Assembly: GCA_964563135.1 (NCBI GenBank)
Contig: CAZLWV010000021.1
Location: 1 to 64,000 of the forward strand
DNA length: 64,000 nucleotides
Source: JAAYAY01 sp964563135
GTDB taxonomy: Bacteria > Planctomycetota > Planctomycetia > Pirellulales > Thermoguttaceae
Direction: 5' to 3'
A program made the translations under genes and the position numbers. Below are positions 18,371 to 25,072 of the stretch, in pieces. Below the pieces are notes generated by a model. That model did no database searches. It was not told where the DNA came from and worked only from the letters and a program-made list of their open reading frames with translations. Each line of letters opens with the position of its first letter. Positions within the stretch are counted from its first letter, which is position 1.

Positions 18371-18907
18371 CTACGGGCTTGCCGGCGTGCTGCTTCCTTG
18401 ATTGCTGACGATGATGGGAATGGCAATCAGTGCGGCTACCAGACCGGCGATTACCACCGCATCGGAGGCGAAGAACTGCTCAAGCGGCATCTGTCCTCGA
18501 ACCACACCGTCTCCTGTGATTATCAGGGCTGTCGACTTCGCGTTCGGGGGGGCCGTCCTTGGAGTCCAGGCGCGTACGAAACGTACCTGTCCGCCAGACT
18601 GGAGCGAGTACACTCCGCCGCGAAGGGCCGGCAGCCGGAAACGCCCCAACTGGTCCGCCTGAACCTGTCCGATTTCCCGTTTCTGTTGGAGGAGCACCAC
18701 TCTTGCCGCCGGCTGAGGTGCGCCGTGCACGTCGACCACGACTCCCTGCAAACCACCGCCGGCATCGAGGGCAACGTCGGTCACTTCGAGCGGCGATCGG
18801 CCCGCCGCTCTGTGGACATCGGCACCCCAAGCTTCGGGCATTGGAAGCACCAGCCCCAGACAAACCACAAGAACCACGGGAGTCTTCAAGACACGCAAGC
18901 TTTTCAT
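18371..18907 (-). CDS. Exported CnaB-like protein, PASP family copy 2
   Basis: A 178-residue paralogue. The signal peptide is at 1-29 (core VVLVVCLGLVL, end AWGA). The CnaB-like domain is at about 44-108 with DVALDAGGGLQG and DQLGRFRLPALRGGVYSL. Then come VRAWTPRTAPP with Trp114 and VRGQ at 136-139. A membrane helix lies at about 149-167, where SNQ replaces the HN of the other copies, and PASP is at the end. The ATG at 18907 has GAGGTGG upstream and begins the signal directly. An upstream GTG at 18958 would overlap copy 3's stop and add residues in front of the signal. It lies 47 bases after copy 3, so the two are probably cotranscribed. Confidence 0.82.
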   Translation of the reverse strand: MKSLRVLKTPVVLVVCLGLVLPMPEAWGADVHRAAGRSPLEVTDVALDAGGGLQGVVVDVHGAPQPAARVVLLQQKREIGQVQADQLGRFRLPALRGGVYSLQSGGQVRFVRAWTPRTAPPNAKSTALIITGDGVVRGQMPLEQFFASDAVVIAGLVAALIAIPIIVSNQGSSTPASP

Positions 18908-18954
18908 CCGTCCACCTCGTGCCCACAAGGAAAAGGAACCCAACGGCCCGGGAA

Positions 18955-19485
18955 TCACGGACTGGCTGGATCATCGTCGTTGCTGTTGTGAATGGCAACG
19001 GGAATCGCCACTGCCGCTGCAACAACGCCGGCGATCACCCAGGGATTTGTAGCCACTTTCTTGAAGCCTCTCCACGACTGGCCAAGCGTCTGCGATTGTC
19101 CGGCAACGAGGAGCACATTGCTTCGCGCGGCTGGGGGTGCGGCTGTCGCCGTCCAGGCCCGAAGGGTCATCCGCGTTGTTTCTGCCGTGAGCGTCAATAC
19201 GCCCCCTTTCAGGCCGCGAATCTCAAAACGGCCATCCGCGGCCGTCACCGTCGAACCCAAGTCACGAGTTCCTGACGATACGGTTACGTGCACTCCGGGC
19301 AGTCCATGACCTTGGGGTGACATGACCTGCCCGCGAAGGGTACCCTCCGGCGACAGCGCTACATCGCTTGCCGTGGCGGCAACCGGAAGCGGACGCTCTG
19401 CCGCAGACAGCAACCCGGTAGGGGCAAGCATTGCCAGCACCGCCAACCAGGCCAAGCCTGATCCCCAGCTTCTTTTGCGATTCAT
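18955..19485 (-). CDS. Exported CnaB-like protein, PASP family copy 3
   Basis: A 176-residue paralogue. The signal peptide is at about 1-29 (core LAWLAVLAML). The CnaB-like domain is at about 40-105 with DVALSPEGTLRGQV and ADGRFEIRGLKGGVLTL. Then come LRAWTATAAPP with Trp111 and a weaker LGQ at 134-136. The segment NPWVIAGVVAAAVAIPVAIHN forms the membrane helix plus HN, and PASP closes the protein at 173-176. The NPW and helix are closest to copy 4. The ATG at 19485 is preceded by GGAGG; an in-frame ATG six codons upstream at 19503 is possible. Confidence 0.82.
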   Translation of the reverse strand: MNRKRSWGSGLAWLAVLAMLAPTGLLSAAERPLPVAATASDVALSPEGTLRGQVMSPQGHGLPGVHVTVSSGTRDLGSTVTAADGRFEIRGLKGGVLTLTAETTRMTLRAWTATAAPPAARSNVLLVAGQSQTLGQSWRGFKKVATNPWVIAGVVAAAVAIPVAIHNSNDDDPASP

Positions 19486-19786
19486 CGCTTCCGTAGCCTC
19501 CATCGCATGTCCAAAGAAAGATCGTTCGGCCGCAGGCCGTGCACACGACCGTTTCCACCGACCGTTGTGATGCAGAACTCCATCTGCGAGGCGGGATGCT
19601 ACAGAAAATCTCTACCCAGTGAAACCCCAATTCCAGACGCCGGCATGACTGCATGACTGGCATGACCTCCTCCTGCCGGCAGTCCAAGAAATAGCACGGG
19701 CCCCGCAGATCGAGCCTTTGCGAGACCTGGATGGTCTGGCCGACTCGAATTGCGGGGCCCTTGAGTACCCCTTCTCCCGAATTGAC
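19486..19786. other. Structured spacer between PASP copies 4 and 3
   Basis: About 300 bases without a gene. It separates the first transcribed paralogue from the other three and contains the folded element at 19698-19760. No clear -35/-10 pair for copy 3 was identified. Confidence 0.6.
19698..19760 (-). ncRNA. Strong branched stem-loop, terminator or leader RNA
   Basis: GGGCCCCGCA at 19698-19707 is the exact reverse complement of TGCGGGGCCC at 19751-19760. Inside, after a 2-base internal loop, a 5-bp helix (TCGAG/CTCGA on the minus strand) encloses a hairpin of AGACC, loop ATCCA, GGTCT. The element begins 27 bases after the stop of copy 4 and lies about 210 bases before copy 3. No T-run follows on the minus strand, so it is not a textbook terminator. 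A 3' stabiliser, attenuator or regulatory leader are alternatives. Confidence 0.5.
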
Positions 19787-20356
19787 TCACGGGCTGGCAG
19801 GCGTGCCTCCACTGTCGGCATTGTGAATGCCAACCGGTACCGCAACGGCCGTTGCCACGATTCCCGATACCACCCAGGGATTTGAAAGCATGAACTTCGC
19901 CCGCCCGAGAGCGGTGTGGGAGTACTGATATTGGTAGCAGTATCCATTCGGGCAAGCCTGGCCTCGCACGACCGGTTTGCCGGTGACTATCAGGGCCTTC
20001 TCAGGTGTGCCTTTCGGGGCCGTCCCCGGCGCCCACAGCCGACACGCACTCGTCCCGTTCGCTGCCGTGAGCTGATAGACACCGCCGCGAACATTGCGAT
20101 AGGCGAAAGTTCCGTTGGCGTCGGTTGTGGCCATGCCCAGCGACCGCTGCTCCAGCAGGAGCGCTACTCCCACCCCGCTCTGCGGAACGCCTTGTGCGTC
20201 AACGAGTTGCCCCAAGAGATCGCCGGTACCAGTCAAGGCGACATCGTACACGACGGGTTTCGCAGCGGGCGGAGCCGCAGATGCAGCACCCGACAGGCAT
20301 ACCCCCAATGCCGCCAGTCCCATCACCATCCCTCTGAGAATCCCGGAAGACTTCAT
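19787..20356 (-). CDS. Exported CnaB-like protein, PASP family copy 4
   Basis: The 189-residue first-transcribed copy. The signal peptide ends ASA near 27. The CnaB-like domain is at about 36-100 with DVALTGTGDLLGQL and DANGTFAYRNVRGGVYQL. Then come CRLWAPGTAPK with Trp108 and VRGQ at 130-133. A unique Cys/Tyr-rich insert, ACPNGYCYQYQYSH, follows, then NPWVVSGIVATAVAVPVGIHN (helix about 161-177, HN 178-179) and the terminal PASP. The ATG has AGGACGG upstream. The insert contains two cysteines not shared by the other copies. Its leader at 20357-20670 is the probable promoter region of the array. Confidence 0.82.
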   Translation of the reverse strand: MKSSGILRGMVMGLAALGVCLSGAASAAPPAAKPVVYDVALTGTGDLLGQLVDAQGVPQSGVGVALLLEQRSLGMATTDANGTFAYRNVRGGVYQLTAANGTSACRLWAPGTAPKGTPEKALIVTGKPVVRGQACPNGYCYQYQYSHTALGRAKFMLSNPWVVSGIVATAVAVPVGIHNADSGGTPASP

Positions 20357-20670
20357 TGCAGTTCCGTCCTAAATGAGTCAACAGCGTTGTTCTGTTTCGG
20401 TGACCTTTCATGATTGTCCATCGCCGAGGAAGCACGCGCTTGCCAGCGGTGAAGCGTTGTAAATATCGTCTCCATCCGTACGACCACTACAGGAAACACA
20501 AGCGTTTTCTGCGGATTTTTCGCCCAATCCGTCACAAGTCCCCCAGGTTGTCCAGGTTCTGCTGCCGAGTCAGCTGCAGCGAAGTCGTTCAGTCCTGCCG
20601 CGACACGATCCGCCAGACGTGGGAGAAGCGACGTTTCCCCACGGCTGGCTGCCATTTTCTGGCCAGCCGC
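20357..20670. other. Leader region upstream of the PASP array
   Basis: About 310 bases without a gene, more AT-rich than its surroundings. A TTGACT hexamer occurs on the minus strand just before the copy 4 ribosome site, too close to the start to act as a -35. A small hairpin, CGGATT with AATCCG, lies near 20510-20530. No firm promoter was placed. Confidence 0.5.
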
Positions 20671-21483
20671 TCAGCGAGGTGTCGCCCATCCGCGAAAGTG
20701 GGAGAGATACGCCTGGTTCAGTTCCGGGATCTGGCCATCCAGTCGCTCACCCAGGCTGCCAGGGGGTACACCCTCGGCGATGTCGCGAAGATAGCGGACC
20801 AGTTCGCCGTGGCCGTCGCGCGACCCGTAGAGCATGAAATGTACCCATGCCCAGGAGTCGCGGTAGTCGGTGGCAGTCATTTCCGCCACATCGCCTTTGC
20901 TCTCCAGTCGGGCGACCGCCGCTTTCACGCCGAACCGGGCGTTCCAGCGAATCTTGGCCAGATGAGTGCTGCCAAATGCCCGCTCGGAAGGGGAAACCTC
21001 AAAGAACTCCGCCAAACCTTCATCAAGCCAGAGCGGCACCATGGGCAATACAGCGTGGAGCAGGGCATGCGTGCATTCGTGTCGCAGGTCGGTGGCGAGT
21101 TCCTTGCTGCGGAAAGCCAGCACGACTCCGGGTCCGCCCCGCTTGATATAGAGGGCCCGCCGGTACGGAACTTCAGGAAAATAGGACTTCAGGTATCGAC
21201 GGTAGGCGGCCTCGTTCTGAAACAGGTAGAGTTCGATGTATTCCTGGGCGGGTGGAATGCCGAGGACTCTCGTGAGATCTTCCTGGAGTTGGGCCAATTC
21301 CTCGATCAGGACCTCGGAGTCTTGGAGGGAGAAATCTGCGCGACAGACAAAGGGACCGGTTGCCCGGACATCAGCCCACTGGGCGGCGACCGGGTGGCTG
21401 CCCGCCATAGGCCCAAGGGCCAGCACCAGCGCAGCGATGGTATGCCAGATACACCGGTGTGGCACCCTGCGTAGCGCCCTCAT
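20671..21483 (-). CDS. Exported gluzincin metallopeptidase-like protein (DUF1570-like)
   Basis: A 270-residue exported protein resembling the DUF1570 proteins common in planctomycetes. After a signal peptide (core AALVLALGPMAG, cleavage near VAA) comes the zinc-peptidase motif HECTH, with the third ligand in WLDEGLAEFFE about 20 residues later, the gluzincin spacing. YGSRDGHGELVRYLRDI closes the domain. The ATG at 21483 overlaps the phosphatase stop as TGATG, indicating translational coupling, so this start is preferred to the longer frame. A periplasmic protease coupled to the CpsB gene suggests proteolytic control or maturation of an envelope component; the neighbouring PASP proteins are possible substrates (inference). 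Confidence 0.85.
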   Translation of the reverse strand: MRALRRVPHRCIWHTIAALVLALGPMAGSHPVAAQWADVRATGPFVCRADFSLQDSEVLIEELAQLQEDLTRVLGIPPAQEYIELYLFQNEAAYRRYLKSYFPEVPYRRALYIKRGGPGVVLAFRSKELATDLRHECTHALLHAVLPMVPLWLDEGLAEFFEVSPSERAFGSTHLAKIRWNARFGVKAAVARLESKGDVAEMTATDYRDSWAWVHFMLYGSRDGHGELVRYLRDIAEGVPPGSLGERLDGQIPELNQAYLSHFRGWATPR

Positions 21484-22280
21484 CAGCAGGCCCTGCGCCG
21501 TCGAAACCAGCCTCGGGTGGTCGCCGTTGCACGGCTGCGCCCGCCGGCAACATTTCGGCCTGCCACCACTGCAGCCGGATTGATACAGCACAATTCATCC
21601 GCTTGTCGCTGCCCGACGAGTTCCGCTGCTCGGAGGTACGCCCGTGACAACAGGGGGCGTCGGCTGGCAGTTCCATGAGCATCCGTCGCCAGAAAATGAA
21701 CCAGACCCTCTGTCAACAGCCGTTCGGAGAATTCCTGGATTTCTGCCCCGAAGGCCCCCATCAGGCTTCCCGCTGTCACCTGCATCAGACAACCGGCGTC
21801 CACCAGAACGGCGACAACTCCCGGGTCGCTGAGGATGCCCTGATTCCGCTCCGGATGTGAAAGGATGCCCACCATGCCGGCCGAACGCAGAGTCCTCAAG
21901 AGTCCTTCGAGCGGCATGTACAGTTCGTGAGGAAGCTCCAGCAGAACATGGCGGCGACGATCCGCAAGACTTGCCACATCCCCCGTCGTCAAGCCCTGAA
22001 ACATGTCGGGCTCGATGCGCACGTCGGCGCCCGGCAGGATCCGCAATGGGACACCCCGTTGACTCAGCTCTCGTTGAAACCGCTTTGCGTACGCGCGGAT
22101 TGTCTCGCCTCGATTCCGGGAGTAGTTTCCGAGTTGGTGAGGCGTCACGATGGCGGTGCCAATTCCGTCGGCCACGGCCATTTCGGCCATGGCCAGGGAG
22201 ACACCGAGATTCACGGCTCCGTCGTCCAGTCCGGGGAGCATGTGACAATGGATGTCGACAAACGCCAGCCTGTCAGCCAC
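21483..22280 (-). CDS. CpsB/YwqE-type tyrosine phosphatase (PHP fold)
   Basis: A metal-dependent PHP-fold phosphatase that typically dephosphorylates Wzc-type kinases. The 265-residue protein shows DIHCHMLPGLDDGA at the N-terminus (His11, His13), TPH at 47-49, HPERN at 142-146 and TDAHG at 199-203, the full metal-ligand set. It is upstream of, and overlaps by TGATG, the gluzincin gene, and sits about 6 kb from the BY-kinase on the same strand. Kinase and phosphatase together form the phosphorylation cycle of this exopolysaccharide locus. The C-terminal GWFRRRRAC tail is unusually basic. Confidence 0.93.
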   Translation of the reverse strand: MADRLAFVDIHCHMLPGLDDGAVNLGVSLAMAEMAVADGIGTAIVTPHQLGNYSRNRGETIRAYAKRFQRELSQRGVPLRILPGADVRIEPDMFQGLTTGDVASLADRRRHVLLELPHELYMPLEGLLRTLRSAGMVGILSHPERNQGILSDPGVVAVLVDAGCLMQVTAGSLMGAFGAEIQEFSERLLTEGLVHFLATDAHGTASRRPLLSRAYLRAAELVGQRQADELCCINPAAVVAGRNVAGGRSRATATTRGWFRRRRAC

Positions 22281-22355
22281 CAGAACCTCGCTTCACCGTC
22301 TCATCCCCCTCGAACGCTGGCAGAAAGACCTCACGGAAGGCCTCGCCGCAACAAC

Positions 22356-22604
22356 TCACGCGGCTGTCTTGCGGGATGGACGCTCCTTCTTGTGCTTGCC
22401 GGTTTCCTCTACTCGGTAAGGGGTGACTCGCAAAACTGGAGGAACAACCCGCTTTCCGATGGTGAATACCCAATGGACCATGAAATGATGATAGCAGTGA
22501 TTGCATTTCATGGGACGAAAAGCCAGGCACCCAAGCAAGATGTCCTGCCAGCCGCGGTACGTACCCAAGTATGCCTTGTCTGCCCAGCAACGGGGGCACT
22601 TCAT
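22356..22604 (-). CDS. Zinc-ribbon microprotein heading the EPS locus
   Basis: An 82-residue protein with CPRC at 3-6 and CNHC near 34-37, a two-knuckle zinc ribbon. The knuckles are separated by an aromatic segment, YRGWQDILLGCLAFRPMK, and followed by FMVHWVFTIGK. The hydrophobic stretches suggest membrane association. No catalytic motif is visible. It lies 75 bases before the phosphatase gene in the same direction and may begin the transcript. Frames on the opposite strand here have no support. Confidence 0.7.
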   Translation of the reverse strand: MKCPRCWADKAYLGTYRGWQDILLGCLAFRPMKCNHCYHHFMVHWVFTIGKRVVPPVLRVTPYRVEETGKHKKERPSRKTAA

Positions 22605-23019
22605 CCGAATCCTCCTGCTGAATCTGGCTCCCTCGCGTTCTCCAGAGACATCGCAGAGCGGTTACCCGGCCGTCCGTGTGTTTTCTCGTTCAGCCTTGGA
22701 TCCGCAAGACGCGACGGCGCAGCCGTGTCCCTCTTTTCCCGCTACCCAAAGTGCCTGCCTCCACTGGATTGTTTCTATGAGACCCATGGCCCCTGCCGGT
22801 CAATCCGAGTGCTGTGACGGGAGCGGATGGTAGGATCCGTCCCACCCGCGGTCAACCCCACTTCAGTGTTCCTTGCGTTCTACCTCCATCGGGTGTCGTC
22901 AACTGCGATTGACTTCCCGACGACCTTCCTGGTAGTTTTCTGCCGATCTGGGAACGATATCCTGGCACTCGTTTCCTGATTCCCGCAGCGGCCAGCCAAC
23001 CAGTGGAACGAGACGACTC
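22605..23019. other. Divergent intergenic region
   Basis: About 415 bases between the divergent zinc-ribbon and ketoacyl-synthase genes, so it must contain promoters for both. Only a weak TTGACT with a poor -10 is seen near 22912 on the plus strand. Other frames here are short and unsupported. Confidence 0.5.
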
Positions 23020-24066
23020 ATGAAATACGGCGCCATCGGCCCCATCGCGTCGTTTGTCCCGGATTCCATCGAATCCAATGACGATCTGGCCGCCCAGAAC
23101 CCCGGTTGGGATATGAACGTCATTTTCGAGAAGACCGGAATCCACACACGGCATATTGCCGGTCCAGAACAGTGTGTCTCCGATCTTGGGGTGAAAGCTG
23201 CCGAACGACTCTTTGCCGAACACGACGTCGACCGCCAGTCTATCGACTATCTTCTGTTCTGTACCCAGACACCGGACTATCCGCTTCCGACCACCGCTTG
23301 TCTTGTCCAGCAGCGGTTGGGGCTCCGGACCTCGATTGGCGCCCTGGACTACAACCTCGGATGCTCGGGCTTCGTCTACGGGCTCTCACTGGCCGACGGG
23401 CTGATCCGAGCCGAGGCTGCCGAGAGAATCCTCCTGATCACGTCGGAGACGTACTCGAAATACATCCATCCGACCGATCGATCGCTTCGCACGATCTTCG
23501 GAGACGGGGCGACGGCGACTTTGATCGAAGCAGTCGACCAGCCTTGCTTCGGCCATTTCGTGTTCGGAACGGACGGCAGCGGTGCCGACACGCTCATGGT
23601 GACCGACGGAGGCGCTCGCAGTGCCAAGTCTGCCATGAGGCCGCGGAAACGCCAGCGGTGGCCAAGTCGCCTCTACATGGATGGCCCCGAACTGCTCCAG
23701 TTTGCCCTCGGTGTCGTCCCCAAAGCCGTAGCTCAAGTTCTTACAAAAGCAGGTCTGGCGCGCAACGATGTGGATTTCTATCTCATGCACCAGGCCACTC
23801 GCCATCTGCTTGAGCACATCCGCCACCGCATGGACCTGCAGGCCGAGGAGTGTCCGATCGATCTGGCCGATAACGGCAACACGGTCTCCTCCACGCTGCC
23901 GATCCTGATCGAATCGATGCGTGAGCGCGAGCAGTTGCGGCCTGGATGCCAGAGCGTAATGGTTGGCTTCGGGGTGGGGCTCTCGTGGGCAGCCTGTCTC
24001 TGGAAAGAAACATTCAGCGCGGCTGCGACTCAGCCGTTGCCGGCCGTCTACCGCCGCGCTGCGTGA
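23020..24066 (+). CDS. FabH-like 3-oxoacyl-ACP synthase III
   Basis: A thiolase-fold condensing enzyme of 348 residues. The catalytic triad of the FabH class is present: Cys115 in YNLGCSGFVYG, His257 in MHQAT, and Asn287 in DNGNTVSSTLP. FGDGATATLI is also typical. In E. coli FabH starts fatty-acid synthesis from acetyl-CoA and malonyl-ACP. This copy stands alone, with no fab genes around it, so it may be a specialised paralogue acting on other acyl groups. The ATG is preceded by ACGAGACGACTC, a weak ribosome site. Confidence 0.92.
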   Translation: MKYGAIGPIASFVPDSIESNDDLAAQNPGWDMNVIFEKTGIHTRHIAGPEQCVSDLGVKAAERLFAEHDVDRQSIDYLLFCTQTPDYPLPTTACLVQQRLGLRTSIGALDYNLGCSGFVYGLSLADGLIRAEAAERILLITSETYSKYIHPTDRSLRTIFGDGATATLIEAVDQPCFGHFVFGTDGSGADTLMVTDGGARSAKSAMRPRKRQRWPSRLYMDGPELLQFALGVVPKAVAQVLTKAGLARNDVDFYLMHQATRHLLEHIRHRMDLQAEECPIDLADNGNTVSSTLPILIESMREREQLRPGCQSVMVGFGVGLSWAACLWKETFSAAATQPLPAVYRRAA

Positions 24067-24099
24067 ATCAGGTGAACCGTGACACCCGGCTGAAACGTC

Positions 24100-24115
24100 C
24101 TTGCCGGTAGGCAAG
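24100..24115. terminator. Hairpin between FabH-like gene and lexA
   Basis: CTTGCC, loop GGTA, GGCAAG forms a 6-bp stem in the short region between the convergent genes, 34 bases after the synthase stop. No T-run is present, so it is a weak terminator candidate for either direction. Confidence 0.35.
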
Positions 24116-24220
24116 ATCGTAGCGACAATTGCGTGGGAACGCCGCTGCCGGCTCGGTCAGGTCCAAGCTGCCAGGCGTTTCCGGCGTTGTACGTGGTGAT
24201 TGCCCGGGAGTGGATCGCGG

Positions 24221-24826
24221 TCAGATCTGCCGCACCACGCCGATGAGAACTCCCAGAATCTTGGCGTTCTTCACATAGATGGGCTTCATCGAGCTGTTGG
24301 CCGGCTGAAGACGGATCCGATTCTTCTCCGGAAACCAGCGTTTCAGCGTCGCCTCGCCATCATCGGTTTGCGCCACAACGATCTGCCCCTTTCGGGCTGT
24401 TCGCTGCCTGCGGACCACGATATAGTCGCCGTCGGCGATGTGCTCGTCGATCATCGACTCGCCCTGGACTTCCAGGACGAAGAGATCCTTGTCGGCCACG
24501 TCGAACATATCGCCGAAGTCAACACGCTCATCCTGTTCGATGGCCTCGTGCAGGACCCCGGCCGCAACCTTTCCAGCCAACGGAAGGCCGCGATCGCTTG
24601 CCGGCTCCGTAGAAAGCTGGATTGCCCGCGACATGTTGGGCTCCCGGGTGATCAACTCCTTCTTTTCGAGCGCCTTGAGGTGGCACATCACCCCGTTGGG
24701 GGAGCGGATCTTGAAGTGCTGGCCAATCTCGCGAACTGTCGGGCCATAGCCACGCGTTCGGATCTTGTCCCGAACGAACTCATAGACGGCCCGTTGACGC
24801 TGCGTCAACCGTATTTCCATATCCAT
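24221..24826 (-). CDS. lexA: LexA SOS repressor
   Basis: A repressor that self-cleaves on RecA filaments. The 201-residue protein has an N-terminal winged helix (TVREIGQHFKIRSPNGVMCHL). The linker carries the Ala89-Gly90 scissile bond in KVAAG. The peptidase domain has Ser124 in GESMID and Lys162 in ATLKRW. The ATG at 24826 with CAGGAG upstream is chosen; the frame extends upstream without homology. An inverted repeat at 24884-24902 lies 58 bases before the start and overlaps a TATAAT, so autoregulation is likely. No imuA/imuB or dnaE2 gene is nearby. Confidence 0.96.
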   Translation of the reverse strand: MDMEIRLTQRQRAVYEFVRDKIRTRGYGPTVREIGQHFKIRSPNGVMCHLKALEKKELITREPNMSRAIQLSTEPASDRGLPLAGKVAAGVLHEAIEQDERVDFGDMFDVADKDLFVLEVQGESMIDEHIADGDYIVVRRQRTARKGQIVVAQTDDGEATLKRWFPEKNRIRLQPANSSMKPIYVKNAKILGVLIGVVRQI

Positions 24827-24883
24827 CGAGTAGTCTCCTGGAACCGTGTGTGGACGGGCAAACATTACCATTTCTGGACAATC

Positions 24884-24902
24884 GTACATTATACGGCTGT
24901 AC
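24884..24902. promoter_or_regulatory. Candidate lexA operator overlapping a -10 box
   Basis: GTACA, nine bases, TGTAC forms a perfect 5-bp inverted repeat. On the minus strand a consensus TATAAT (plus 24888-24893) lies within it. A TTGACT at plus 24905-24910 is only 11 bases from that box, too close for a standard promoter, so the true -35 is unclear. The position just upstream of lexA suggests autorepression. Confidence 0.5.
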
Positions 24903-25072
24903 ACAGTCAAGTGGATTGCCGGTATTTTTTCAAAAAAAAGCGGCCCTGAGCCAATTCGGACGCCCGTGGCGCGGTGTTGACCGGCCGAGTGGGCTTGCTT
25001 TGTCCCCTCGTTGCGGGGGGGCGGCGGGCCGGAAGACACGGCACCACGGCCCCTGCCCTGTCTGGTGGACGC

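Noticed and set aside
18270..18420. Complete tRNA gene around the T-arm-like hairpin
   Set aside because: No complementary acceptor strand, D-arm, anticodon arm or CCA is found at the expected distances on the minus strand, and the plus strand does not give a valid T-arm.
19698..19760. Possible c-di-GMP-I (GEMM) riboswitch, suggested by CGCAAAG on the minus strand
   Set aside because: The required CAAACC-like first motif and the P2/P3 arrangement of that class are missing; only the short CGCAAAG string matches.
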